Assembly: GCF_024227715.1 (NCBI RefSeq)
Contig: NZ_CP100449.1
Coordinates: forward strand, 186,001-250,000
Length of the DNA stretch: 64,000 nt
From: Halomarina litorea
GTDB lineage: Archaea > Halobacteriota > Halobacteria > Halobacteriales > Haloarculaceae
Reading direction: 5' to 3'
The position numbers were made by a program, and so were the translations under genes. Below the pieces are notes generated by a model. It did not search any database. It was not told the origin of the DNA and worked only from the letters and a program-made list of their open reading frames with translations. Shown one piece after another: positions 9,373 to 17,421 of this stretch. Within the stretch, counting starts at the first letter, position 1. Each line of letters starts with the position of its first letter.

Positions 9373-10317
9373 ATGAACCGCTACAGCGACACCTCCAGGA
9401 CCCACCGACTCGACCCCGACTCCTTCGCCAACGGCTACTTCCGCAACGCCGTGTACCGCCACTGGGACCCCATCGAGGACATCCCACAGGAACTGCTCGA
9501 ACAGGACCGTGAGCGACTCGTCGCCCGCGAGCAGACGGAAGCACAGTTCGACGGACTCCGGCGGACGCTCGCGCTGTTCGGCGCGGGCGAGGAGGCGGTG
9601 ACCGAGGACCTCGCCCCGATGGCCATCGCGCTCGACGACGTCGACAAGCAGCTGTTTCTCACCTCGCAGCTCTACGAGGAGGCGAAGCACACGCAGTTCT
9701 TCGACCGCTACTGGCGGGAGGTCGTCGACCCCGTCGCGGAGGCCTGCGGCTTCGAGGTGACCGCACCGACCGACGACCGCTACTTCCCCGACCCGTACGT
9801 CGAACTGTTCGACCGCACCGAGGCGGCGATGTACGCGTTACTGGAGGACGACAGCCCCGAGGCGCTGGCACGGGCGTTCTGTCACTACCACCTCGTCGTC
9901 GAGAGCGTCCTCGCCCAGACGGGCTACTACGGCATCCAGTCGACGTGGAGTCCGACGGGTGCCGACATGCCGACGCCGGGCGAACCCGTCCACCTCGAAG
10001 GGCTCATCGAGGGCATCACGCGGGTGCGCTCGGACGAGGGGCGACACGTCGGCTTCGGGATGCACGAGGTCCAGCGACTCATCGCCGAGGAGGGCGTCGA
10101 CCCCGAGATCGTCCAGGGTACCCTCGGCGAACTCCTCCCGCTGGTCGCCGGCACCGTCGACAACCCCGAGGCGGAGGGCGACACCACGCAACTCGTGGAG
10201 TACGCGAGCGAGAAACTCCAGCGGCGCATCGAGATAATCACGGACAGCGAGGCGGACCTGCCGCCCGTCGAGGACCTCGTTCACGTCGAGGGCGGACGGG
10301 ACATCAGCGCGGACTGA
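9373..10317 (+). CDS. R2-like ligand-binding oxidase / ribonucleotide reductase small-subunit family protein
   Basis: 314 residues. Ferritin-like four-helix di-metal protein: GEEAVTEDLAP (first Glu ligand, about residue 74), YEEAKHTQFF (Glu-x2-His, about 103-106), VVES (about 167) and SDEGRHVGFG (Glu-x2-His, about 220). The spacing and sequence match R2lox proteins (mixed Mn/Fe oxidases) better than true NrdB/NrdF, and no R1 subunit gene is nearby. Start ATG at 9373 (MNRYSDTSR). Function of archaeal R2lox proteins is unsettled; an oxidation of a hydrophobic substrate is the usual proposal. Confidence 0.8.
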   Translation: MNRYSDTSRTHRLDPDSFANGYFRNAVYRHWDPIEDIPQELLEQDRERLVAREQTEAQFDGLRRTLALFGAGEEAVTEDLAPMAIALDDVDKQLFLTSQLYEEAKHTQFFDRYWREVVDPVAEACGFEVTAPTDDRYFPDPYVELFDRTEAAMYALLEDDSPEALARAFCHYHLVVESVLAQTGYYGIQSTWSPTGADMPTPGEPVHLEGLIEGITRVRSDEGRHVGFGMHEVQRLIAEEGVDPEIVQGTLGELLPLVAGTVDNPEAEGDTTQLVEYASEKLQRRIEIITDSEADLPPVEDLVHVEGGRDISAD

Positions 10318-10362
10318 ACGTCCGGCGGCGACCCCCGACAGTTCCTGACAGCTCGGCGAAAG

Positions 10363-10369
10363 CTATAAG
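10363..10369 (+). promoter_or_regulatory. TATA box
   Basis: CTATAAG, centred about 28 nt before the ATG at 10394. It makes 10394, not the in-frame ATG at 10379, the likely leaderless start of the small membrane protein. Confidence 0.5.
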
Positions 10370-10393
10370 CGACACGTCATGGTTGTCCATACC

Positions 10394-10645
10394 ATGGCTA
10401 TCGGACGCTACCGGGACGTACCGGGGGAGATGGACGACGTGGAGTGTCGCGTCGCGGCTGCCCAGTACCCCGAGGGAGGGCTGGTCGCGGGGATGGGTCT
10501 CGGCATCGCCCTCCCGCTCCTCGTGGCCCCGGCGTTCGTCGCCCTTGGTCCCCTCGTCGGTGCCCTCTGCGGGTTCGCCGCCGGTCGGTGGTACCGGGCG
10601 CGACTGCTCGCGCGCCATCGTGGAGACCGGGACGTCGAGCGATGA
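10394..10645 (+). CDS. Small glycine-zipper-like membrane protein
   Basis: 83 residues, not recognised. The N-terminal 25 residues are soluble (AIGRYRDVPGEMDDVECRV), followed by one long or two short hydrophobic segments (about 32-62) rich in Gly and Ala, then a basic tail RWYRARLLARHR. Its TGA overlaps the ATG of the APC permease (ATGA), so the two are translationally coupled. It may be an accessory or regulatory subunit of that permease, but nothing in the sequence proves this. Confidence 0.6.
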   Translation: MAIGRYRDVPGEMDDVECRVAAAQYPEGGLVAGMGLGIALPLLVAPAFVALGPLVGALCGFAAGRWYRARLLARHRGDRDVER

Positions 10646-12108
10646 GTCCCCCGGCCGGGCCGGCCGGAGGTGGGGACGGGGGTCACGGCACGAGCGACGG
10701 GGGGAGTGACGACGGGACTGACGGCCGACTCACCGACCGGGTGGGGCTCCCCGCGGTCCTCGTCCTCCTCGTCGGGAACGCCGTCTCGGTGCCCATCTAC
10801 GTCCTCTCCGGCCCACTCGCGGGCGGGGAGGGCCTCGGCGCGGGTCCGGCAGTCGTCCTCGCGGCGGTGCTTGCGGCGATACCGGCGGGGTTCGTCGTGC
10901 TCTACAACGCCCTGCTCGGCTCTGCGGTCCCCGTCGCGGGCGGCCTCTACGTCTACATCTCGCGGCTCACCGCCCCGTTCTGGGGCTTCCTCGTCCCGTG
11001 GACGCTCCCGCTGGTCGTCTGGGCGACGTTGCTCGTCACCGCGACGGGGTTCGCCGAGTACGCCCGCTTCTTCGTGGACGTGCCCGCAATCGTGCTGATG
11101 TACGTCCTCTTGGCGGGCGTCGTCGCCCTCAACGTCGTCGGCCTGCGCCTCGTCGTGCAGGCGCAGGCGCTGTTCGTCGCGGGCCTCGCCCTCGCCCTCC
11201 TCGCGTTCGTCGTCCCCGGCGCGACGGCCGTCGACCCCGCGAACTACACCCCCGTTCTCCCCGACGCGGGCGCGTTCGGCGTCGCCGCAGTCGCCCTGTT
11301 CTATCCGTTTCTCGGGTTCGGCCTGCTGACGGAACTCGGCGAGGAGATAGACGACCCCGGTCGGACCATCCCGCTCGCACTCGGCATCGGCATCGTCGTC
11401 GTCGCCGTCTGTTACGTCGCGCTCATCGCGGTGCTCGTCGGCGTCGTCCCGTGGCGAGAACTCGGCCACCCGGCGGACGTGGCGCTCGCGGCACGCCGGT
11501 TCCTCCCGCCGTGGGGCGTCTCGCTCGTCGCGGCGGGGGCGCTGTTCGCCGTCGTCACGAGCGTCAACACCTCCGTGCTCGTCGCCTCGCGCACCGTCAT
11601 GCGCGCCGGGCGCGACGGCATCCTCCCCGAGTCCGTCTCGCGCATCCACCCCCGCTTCGACACGCCGTGGGTCGCGGTGCTGGTCCTCGGCGGCCCGCCC
11701 TTCCTGCTGGTCCCCCTCGCGGACGACGTGGTCGGTCTCTCGGCGTTCATCGGGCTGGCGAGCCTCACAGCGTACTTCTTCAGCGCCGTCGGCCTCTGGA
11801 ACCTCCCCCGCGAGTTCCCCGCCCACTACGCGGCGGCCCCGTTCCGCCTCCGCCGCGACCGGGGCCTCCCGCTCGCGGTGCTGGGCGGCGCCCTCGCGAC
11901 GGGGGCGTTCTGGGTCGTCACGCTTGTCCGCCTGCCGACGGTGGGCGTCGTCCTCGTCGGCTGGTTCCTGCTCGGGTACGCCTACTACCGACACCGACTC
12001 CGGGGGGTCGACCGCGTCGCCATGTACCGTCGGATGACGACGCTCGCCGACCACGAGGGAGTCGCCCGTGCGGACCGACCGGCCGACGGGCGCGAGTCGG
12101 ACGCCTGA
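10642..12108 (+). CDS. APC superfamily amino acid permease
   Basis: 488 residues, with a Gly/Asp-rich soluble N-terminus (about 30 residues) and then roughly 11-12 hydrophobic segments. TM1 has the unwound-helix pattern LVGNAVSVPIYVLSGPLAG typical of APC transporters, and GFGLLTELGEEIDDPGRTIP near residue 215 matches the conserved TM6/loop region of amino acid-polyamine-organocation permeases. It probably imports or exchanges an amino acid or amine across the cytoplasmic membrane. The start ATG at 10642 overlaps the stop of the small membrane protein. Substrate not deducible. Confidence 0.88.
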   Translation: MSPPAGPAGGGDGGHGTSDGGSDDGTDGRLTDRVGLPAVLVLLVGNAVSVPIYVLSGPLAGGEGLGAGPAVVLAAVLAAIPAGFVVLYNALLGSAVPVAGGLYVYISRLTAPFWGFLVPWTLPLVVWATLLVTATGFAEYARFFVDVPAIVLMYVLLAGVVALNVVGLRLVVQAQALFVAGLALALLAFVVPGATAVDPANYTPVLPDAGAFGVAAVALFYPFLGFGLLTELGEEIDDPGRTIPLALGIGIVVVAVCYVALIAVLVGVVPWRELGHPADVALAARRFLPPWGVSLVAAGALFAVVTSVNTSVLVASRTVMRAGRDGILPESVSRIHPRFDTPWVAVLVLGGPPFLLVPLADDVVGLSAFIGLASLTAYFFSAVGLWNLPREFPAHYAAAPFRLRRDRGLPLAVLGGALATGAFWVVTLVRLPTVGVVLVGWFLLGYAYYRHRLRGVDRVAMYRRMTTLADHEGVARADRPADGRESDA

Positions 12109-12139
12109 GGAGTGCCTATCGCGAAGACGGGCGGGAGAC

Positions 12140-12145
12140 TTATTT
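12140..12145 (+). promoter_or_regulatory. TATA-like element of the HTH-NMT1/ABC operon
   Basis: TTATTT centred about 27 nt before the ATG at 12170, in otherwise GC-rich sequence. It fits a leaderless transcript and supports the 12170 start. Confidence 0.5.
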
Positions 12146-12169
12146 CGGAGAGGGCGTCAGGTGGTAGGT

Positions 12170-13468
12170 ATGCAGACTCGCGAGTGCCCCGTGCTGGCCG
12201 AGGAGGACCGCCCGCTGCTGGACCGACTGGCCCTCGGGACGAGCGAGTCGGCCGCCCGCGTCCTCGGCTACCTGCTCCTCCGCGAGTCGGACCCGACGTT
12301 CGCGGGCGACCCCGCTACTCGACTGGACATCCGCGTCGGGACGGGTGCCAGCAGGAGCGCCGTCTCGGACGCCCTCTCGACGCTCGACGACCGGGGGCTG
12401 GTCACGTCCACGACCGTCGACCGCGACCGGTCGGGCCGTCCGCCGCGAGCGTGGCGGGCGAAGTGGGGGACCCGCGAGACGCTCGACCACCTCTACGCGA
12501 CTCACGCGGCGTCGCTCCTCGAACGGGGCGTCGCCGTCACCGATGAGACGTGGTCGACGGCCCTCGACGCCGGGAGCGTCGCCGGCGCCCGCCCCGCCGG
12601 TGGTGACCTCGCCGTCGGCCTGAACTGGCGGCCCAACGTGCTCCACGCGCCGATACTCGCGGCCCGCGAGGTGGGTGGGTTCGCGGCCCGCGACCTGTCG
12701 GTCTCGGTCGACCCCTTCGAGGGGTCCGGGCTGGCCATCGACGCCCTCCTCGCCGGCGACGTGGCCGTGGCGGTCTGCGGAGCGGCGACGGCCGTCGGCG
12801 CACGCGCGACCGGAGCCGAACTGGTCCCGCTCGCCCCCGTCTACCAGCGGGCGATGACGGTCCTCTACACCACGCGAGAGGTGTTCGGCGGACCGCTCGA
12901 CAGCGTCGAGGACCTCCGGGGACGGCGGGTCGGCCTCCCCGAGGGGTCGGAGATGGGGCTGCTCGGCCGCCTGTTCCTCTCGCAGTCGGGGGTCCTCGAC
13001 GACCTCACCGTCGTCGACGTCGCGGGCGAGGAGCGCACGGCGCTCGAAGCGGGCCACGCCGACGTCGTCACCGGCACTTTCCGCGACCCGGGTGCGCTCC
13101 CGGCGGACGACCGGGTGGACGTCCTCACGCTCGCCGACCACTTCCCGCTGTACGGTCCGACGCTCGTGACGACCGAGGACGCCGTCGAGGCGCGCCCGGG
13201 GGAACTCGTGGCGTTCCTCGCGGGCGTCCTCCGGGGTCAGGAGGTGGTCGTGACGGACCCCGAGCGGGCGGTCCGTGCGGTCGCAACCCTCGCGGTCGGC
13301 GGGGCCGGGCGGGCGGAGCGGCGGGCCGCGGACCTCCGCGAGGCGACCGAACGCTTCGGCGAGAGCGCCGCCGTCGCGGACCACGGGTGGGGGTGGCACC
13401 GCCCCGAGGAGTGGCGGCGGCTGACGACCGCGCTCCGGCAGGCGGGACTGGTCGGGGGGCGCGCGTGA
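12170..13468 (+). CDS. Winged-HTH / NMT1-fold fusion protein (ligand-sensing regulator of the adjacent ABC genes)
   Basis: 432 residues with no signal peptide. Residues about 20-100 form a winged helix-turn-helix: SRSAVSDALSTLDDRGL (61-77) is the recognition-helix region, and DRDRSGRPPRAWR the basic wing. From about residue 146 the rest is an NMT1/SsuA-type periplasmic-binding-protein fold, starting GLNWRPNVLHAP, the same LNWxPN signature as the binding lipoprotein at 22687 and the protein at 36552. Seen: the two domains in one frame. Inferred: a cytoplasmic one-component regulator that senses the transported ligand. It overlaps the ATPase gene by 4 nt (GTGA), so it heads a regulator-ATPase-permease operon that lacks a separate binding protein. 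Confidence 0.8.
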   Translation: MQTRECPVLAEEDRPLLDRLALGTSESAARVLGYLLLRESDPTFAGDPATRLDIRVGTGASRSAVSDALSTLDDRGLVTSTTVDRDRSGRPPRAWRAKWGTRETLDHLYATHAASLLERGVAVTDETWSTALDAGSVAGARPAGGDLAVGLNWRPNVLHAPILAAREVGGFAARDLSVSVDPFEGSGLAIDALLAGDVAVAVCGAATAVGARATGAELVPLAPVYQRAMTVLYTTREVFGGPLDSVEDLRGRRVGLPEGSEMGLLGRLFLSQSGVLDDLTVVDVAGEERTALEAGHADVVTGTFRDPGALPADDRVDVLTLADHFPLYGPTLVTTEDAVEARPGELVAFLAGVLRGQEVVVTDPERAVRAVATLAVGGAGRAERRAADLREATERFGESAAVADHGWGWHRPEEWRRLTTALRQAGLVGGRA

Positions 13469-14244
13469 GCCGGACGGCCATCGGTGTGTCCGACCTCACG
13501 GTCGCCTACGGCGACGTGACGGCGGTCGAGGGGGTCTCCCTCGACGTGGCCGAGGGGGAGTTCGTGACCGTCATCGGTCCCTCCGGCTGTGGCAAGACGT
13601 CGCTGTTGCGGGCGGTGGGAGGCCTCGAAGCGCCGACCGAGGGGTCGGTCCGGGTGGCGGGCGACCCTCCCGAACGGGCACAGGAGCGCGGGAACGTCGG
13701 GTTCGTCTTCCAGCGTCACACCCTGCTCCCGTGGAAGAGCGCACTGGGGAACGTCACCTTCCTCCGGCGACTGGCGGGGAAGGAGCCGCGACCGGAGGCG
13801 GCCCGCGCCCTGCTCGACCGGGTCGGCCTCGGCGGGTTCGAGGACGCCCGCCCCGACGAACTCTCGGGCGGGATGCGCCAGCGGGTCGCAATCGCCCGGG
13901 CGCTCCACTTAGACGCCGACGTGCTCCTGATGGACGAACCGTTCGGCGAACTCGACGAACTCACCCGCGAGACGATGGGCATCGAGGTGCGCCGGGTCTG
14001 GCGCGAGGCGGAGAAGACCGTCGTGTTCGTCACCCACAGCATCCCCGAGGCCGTCCTGCTCGGCGACCGGTGTGTCGTCGTCCGGGGACAGCCGGGACGG
14101 GTCGTCGGCGCGTTCGACGTGGACCTGCCGCGCCCGCGGGACCGCGCGGTCCTCGACTCCGCGGCGTTCCGCGAGCGGGTGGCGACGGTCCGCTCGGCGC
14201 TCACGGGCCGCGAGGACGGCGGCGAGGAGGCCCCGGTTCGATGA
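13465..14244 (+). CDS. ABC transporter ATP-binding protein, NitT/TauT (SsuB/TauB) type
   Basis: 259 residues. Walker A GPSGCGKT near residue 38, Q-loop VFQRHTLLPW, signature LSGGMRQR near 135, Walker B VLLMDEPFGELD and H-loop VTHSIPEA. This is the ATPase type that pairs with SsuC/TauC-like permeases for organic sulfonates, nitrate or pyrimidine precursors. The GTG at 13465 overlaps the preceding stop. It is the only NitT/TauT-type ATPase in the window, while two permeases of this type are present (14241 and 21858), so it may power both. Confidence 0.92.
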   Translation: MSRTAIGVSDLTVAYGDVTAVEGVSLDVAEGEFVTVIGPSGCGKTSLLRAVGGLEAPTEGSVRVAGDPPERAQERGNVGFVFQRHTLLPWKSALGNVTFLRRLAGKEPRPEAARALLDRVGLGGFEDARPDELSGGMRQRVAIARALHLDADVLLMDEPFGELDELTRETMGIEVRRVWREAEKTVVFVTHSIPEAVLLGDRCVVVRGQPGRVVGAFDVDLPRPRDRAVLDSAAFRERVATVRSALTGREDGGEEAPVR

Positions 14245-15023
14245 GCGTCGCCGAGCGCGTCCCCGCACCGAGCCTGACGCTCCCCGGCGCGGCCCTCCTC
14301 ACGGCCGTCGCCTGCTGGTGGGCGGCAACGGTCACCTTCGCGCTCCCGGCCTACGTCCTCCCCTCGCCGGTCGCCGTCGCCGCGCGCCTCCTCGACAGTC
14401 CGGGACTGTACGCGACGAACGCGCTCGCGACGGCCCGTCGCGTCCTCCTCGGGGGGAGCGTCGGCGTCCTCGTCGGGGCGAGCCTCGCGGTGCTCGTCGT
14501 CCACGTCCCGGTCGCCCGGCGGGCGCTGGTGCCGTACCTCGTCGCCGCGCGCGTCCTCCCGAAGATAGCCGTCGCGCCCGTGTTGCTCATCTACCTCGGG
14601 ACGGGTGCGACGACGGGGCTGGTGTTCGTCGCGCTGGTCACGTTCTTCCCGATGGTCGTGAGCACCGTCGCGGGACTGGAGCGCCCGCCGGCGACCCACC
14701 ACGACCTCTTCGACTCCGTCGACGCCGGCCCGCTTCGGACGTTCCTCCACCTCCGCGTTCCCCACGCCCTCCCCGACGCCTTCGCGGGGCTGAAGCAGGC
14801 GACGACGCTCGCCGTCGTCGGGAGCGTCGTCGCGGAGTGGGTCGTCTCCACGGAGGGCCTCGGCGCGCTGATCCTGTTCGCCCTGGAAGACGTCCAGACG
14901 GACGTGCTGCTGGCGGCGCTGGTCGTCCTGTTCGCCCTCGGACTCGCGCTGTACGGCCTCGTCGCCCTCCTCGAACGGCACGTCCTCTGGGCGTACGGGC
15001 ACGCACGCCGCTCGCGGGCGTGA
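14241..15023 (+). CDS. ABC transporter permease, NitT/TauT (SsuC) type
   Basis: 260 residues with about six hydrophobic segments. The EAA-loop region LFDSVDAGPLRTFLHLRVPHALP (near 155-177) matches the BPD_transp_1 permease family, as does LPSPVAVAARLL near the N-terminus. The ATG at 14241 overlaps the ATPase stop (ATGA). It is a paralogue of the permease at 21858, sharing the layout VLPSPxxV and SxDAxPLRTFLxxRVP, which would allow a heterodimeric channel. Substrate unknown. Confidence 0.9.
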   Translation: MSVAERVPAPSLTLPGAALLTAVACWWAATVTFALPAYVLPSPVAVAARLLDSPGLYATNALATARRVLLGGSVGVLVGASLAVLVVHVPVARRALVPYLVAARVLPKIAVAPVLLIYLGTGATTGLVFVALVTFFPMVVSTVAGLERPPATHHDLFDSVDAGPLRTFLHLRVPHALPDAFAGLKQATTLAVVGSVVAEWVVSTEGLGALILFALEDVQTDVLLAALVVLFALGLALYGLVALLERHVLWAYGHARRSRA

Positions 15024-15079
15024 ATGCGTCCCCGGGAGACGTGAGACGCGGAGGACCGACTCCGGGACGGAGCGCCGCG

Positions 15080-17263
15080 TCAGTCGTCGCGGCGCGTGTC
15101 GTCGGTCGGGTCCCCGCCGGACGGGACGGCCCCGTCGCGGTCGTCCCGCACCGCGGCGAGTCCCGCCTCGAAGTGGTCTGCGGTGAGGTGGATGTCCTCG
15201 ACGTGGCCGCCGTCGTGAACGAACTCGCGGACGGCGGTCGCGGCGGCCTCTCGGCAGACCGCTTCGAGGTCCGCGCCGACGTAGCCCTCCGTGCGGGCCG
15301 CCAGTCCGTCGAGATCGACGTCGTCTGCGAGGGGTCGGTCGCGGGTGTGGACGGTCAGAATTTCGCGGCGGGCGGTCTCGTCCGGCGTCCCGACGTGGAC
15401 GTGGCGGTCGAAGCGGCCCGGCCGGAGGAGGGCGTCGTCCAGGAGGTCACGACGGTTGGTCGTGGCCACGACCACCACGTCCTCCAGTTCCTCCAGGCCG
15501 TCGAGTTCCGTCAACAACTGCGAGACGACTCGCTCGGAGACGCCGCTGTCGGCGGCCCCGCCCCCGCGTTCTGCGGCGAGGGCGTCGATTTCGTCGAAGA
15601 AGACGACGGTGGGGGCGTTCGCGCGGGCCTTCTCGAACACCTCGCGGACCCCTTTCTCGGACTCGCCGACGAACTTGTCGAGCACCTCGGGGCCCTTCAC
15701 CGAGATGAAGTTCGCGTCGGACTCGTTGGCGACGACTTTGGCGAGGAGGGTCTTGCCGGTTCCCGGCGGGCCGTAGAGGAGCACGCCCTTGCTCGGGCGC
15801 AACGAGACGCGCTCGAAGGCGTCGGGGTACGCGAGGGGCCACTGGACCGTCTCGCGCAGGCGGGACGTCGTCTCCTCGAGGCCGCCGACGTCGTCCCACG
15901 TCACGTCGGGCACCTCCACGAACACCTCCCGCAGCGCCGACGGGTCGACGCTCGTCAGGGCGTCGTCCAGGTCCGTCGCGTCGACCGTGAGGTCCGCCAG
16001 CGTCGCGGCCTCGACGGGTCGCTCGGCGTCCGGGCCGAGGCCGTGTCGCCGCACCGTCCGCAGCGCCGCCTCCCGGACCAGTCGTTCGAGGTCGGCCCCG
16101 ACGAACCCGTGAGTGCGCCCCGCCACGCGGTCCAGGTCGACGTCGTCGGCCAGCGGGACGTCCCGCGTCAGCACGTCGAGTACCGCACGGCGGCCGCTCC
16201 GGTCGGGGACCGGCACCGGCACCTCGCGGTCGAAGCGACCGGCCCGCCGCAGGTCCGGGTCGACGGCATCCAGTCGGTCGGTCGCCCCGACGACGGCGAC
16301 CCGGTCGTCCGTCTCGCGGTCGTCGAGCAGCGACACGAGGCGGGCGACGCGACGGCGACCCCGTTCCCCCCGGTGTTCGTCCAGCGCGTCGAGGTCGTCG
16401 AGGAAGAGCACCGCGGGGGCCGCCTCGGTCGCCTCGGCGAGCGCCGCCCCGACGGGGTCGGCGTCGCCGGCATCGGCTGAGACCACCTCCGCGCCGGTGA
16501 TGCGGACGACCGGCACCCCCGCCTCGTTCCCGAGCGCCTCGACCAGACGGGTCTTGCCGGTCCCCGACGGGCCGTGCAACAGGACGCCGTTCGGGGGGTC
16601 GACGTCCAGCGCGCGGAACACCTCCGGGTGCGCGAGGGGGAGTTCGACGAACTCCCGGAGGCTGGCGACGGCGTCCGTCTGCCCGCCCACGTCGTCGTAC
16701 CCGATCGCCCGTGCCCGGTCGAGCGGGACGGTTCCGGGGCCGTCCGTGGCCGTCCCCGAGAGGCGGATGGCGGACCAATCGCGGACGACGACCGGCCCCT
16801 CGGGGGCCGTCTCCGCCACGTGGACCGGGACGGCGTGGTCCGCGTCCGCGGTGTGGCCGCCGCCCCCCGCCCCGCCGGCGTCCCGTCCGAGCGCGAGGGT
16901 CTGTCCGGCGACGACTGCCCGCCCGACCAGCGCGTCCTTGAGGTCGAACGCCGCGGACTCGGAGGCGGCCGCCGGGAGCGAGAGGGTCACCCGCTCGGCG
17001 GTGGCCGGGTCGGCGCGCCGGACCGTCACGGTGTCGCCGACACCCACGTCGAGCGTCCGGCGGAGCGCACGCGGGAGGCGGGCGACGCCCTCGCCGGTGG
17101 TCGCGCCCGCCCCCACGCGGGCCGTCGCGACGGCGACGGCACCGTCGGATTCGAGCCGAACCGACTCGCCGTCCTCGACACCGAGCGCTCGTATCGTCCC
17201 GGCGGCGACGTCGGCCTCGCCGGCGGCGGTCGACCCCAGCGCACCCTTGACGGTCAACTCCAT
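15080..17263 (-). CDS. CDC48/p97-like AAA ATPase, copy 1 (degenerate D1)
   Basis: 727 residues: N-terminal double-psi-barrel-like substrate domain (1-175), AAA domain D1 (about 185-440) and D2 (about 455-700). D2 is canonical: Walker A GPPGTGKT at about 498-505, Walker B FFDEID near 555 and sensor ATTNR. D1 has a good Walker A (GPSGTGKT, 231-238), but its Walker B is FLDD rather than DE and its sensor-1 is ATDR rather than ATNR. D2 is almost identical in DNA to that of the copy at 32020. The gene diverges from the 17422-20087 PQQ-dehydrogenase operon, suggesting a dedicated unfoldase or remodelling factor for it. ATG at 17263 has a GATATG element about 27 nt upstream. Confidence 0.9.
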   Translation of the reverse strand: MELTVKGALGSTAAGEADVAAGTIRALGVEDGESVRLESDGAVAVATARVGAGATTGEGVARLPRALRRTLDVGVGDTVTVRRADPATAERVTLSLPAAASESAAFDLKDALVGRAVVAGQTLALGRDAGGAGGGGHTADADHAVPVHVAETAPEGPVVVRDWSAIRLSGTATDGPGTVPLDRARAIGYDDVGGQTDAVASLREFVELPLAHPEVFRALDVDPPNGVLLHGPSGTGKTRLVEALGNEAGVPVVRITGAEVVSADAGDADPVGAALAEATEAAPAVLFLDDLDALDEHRGERGRRRVARLVSLLDDRETDDRVAVVGATDRLDAVDPDLRRAGRFDREVPVPVPDRSGRRAVLDVLTRDVPLADDVDLDRVAGRTHGFVGADLERLVREAALRTVRRHGLGPDAERPVEAATLADLTVDATDLDDALTSVDPSALREVFVEVPDVTWDDVGGLEETTSRLRETVQWPLAYPDAFERVSLRPSKGVLLYGPPGTGKTLLAKVVANESDANFISVKGPEVLDKFVGESEKGVREVFEKARANAPTVVFFDEIDALAAERGGGAADSGVSERVVSQLLTELDGLEELEDVVVVATTNRRDLLDDALLRPGRFDRHVHVGTPDETARREILTVHTRDRPLADDVDLDGLAARTEGYVGADLEAVCREAAATAVREFVHDGGHVEDIHLTADHFEAGLAAVRDDRDGAVPSGGDPTDDTRRDD
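15168..15649 (-). repeat. D2-coding segment nearly identical to 33646-34127 (inverted copy)
   Basis: By hand alignment, 482 bp of the D2 region of this AAA gene matches 33646-34127 with about 11 mismatches, including uninterrupted runs of 194, 119 and 104 bp in which synonymous sites are also identical. The flanking D1 and N-terminal coding regions are strongly diverged. The copies are in opposite orientation about 18 kb apart. Confidence 0.85.
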
Positions 17264-17421
17264 CGCAATCGTGTCACGGCCCAACGCATATCAAGGCGTG
17301 GGTGCGAACGACCGGTATCGGCCTGCCCTCCGGAGTGGCGACGCTCGACCCCGCGGGGGTATCCTCGTCCGTCTCGGTCGGCAACATTTAATAACGCCTA
17401 AGCGTTGTGCTGACACGGTTC
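17264..17421. promoter_or_regulatory. Divergent promoter region between AAA copy 1 and the PQQ-dehydrogenase operon
   Basis: 158-bp spacer. For the rightward operon, TTTAATAA at 17387-17394 is a clear TATA box about 31 nt before the ATG at 17422. For the leftward AAA gene, a GATATG element near 17288-17293 (minus strand) lies about 27 nt before its ATG. A short inverted repeat (17393-17406) sits at the rightward TATA box. The equivalent spacer in the second module is 31788-32019. Confidence 0.6.
17393..17406. repeat. Inverted repeat AACGC-CTAA-GCGTT (candidate operator)
   Basis: Perfect 5-bp arms with a 4-bp spacer, overlapping the 3' edge of the TATA box and the expected transcription start zone of the 17422 operon. 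A repressor bound here would block TBP/TFB or polymerase. It is short enough to be chance. Confidence 0.35.

Noticed and set aside
9373-10317. True ribonucleotide reductase small subunit (nrdB)
   Set aside because: No large-subunit gene nearby and motif context fits R2-like ligand-binding oxidases better; kept as a family-level call.
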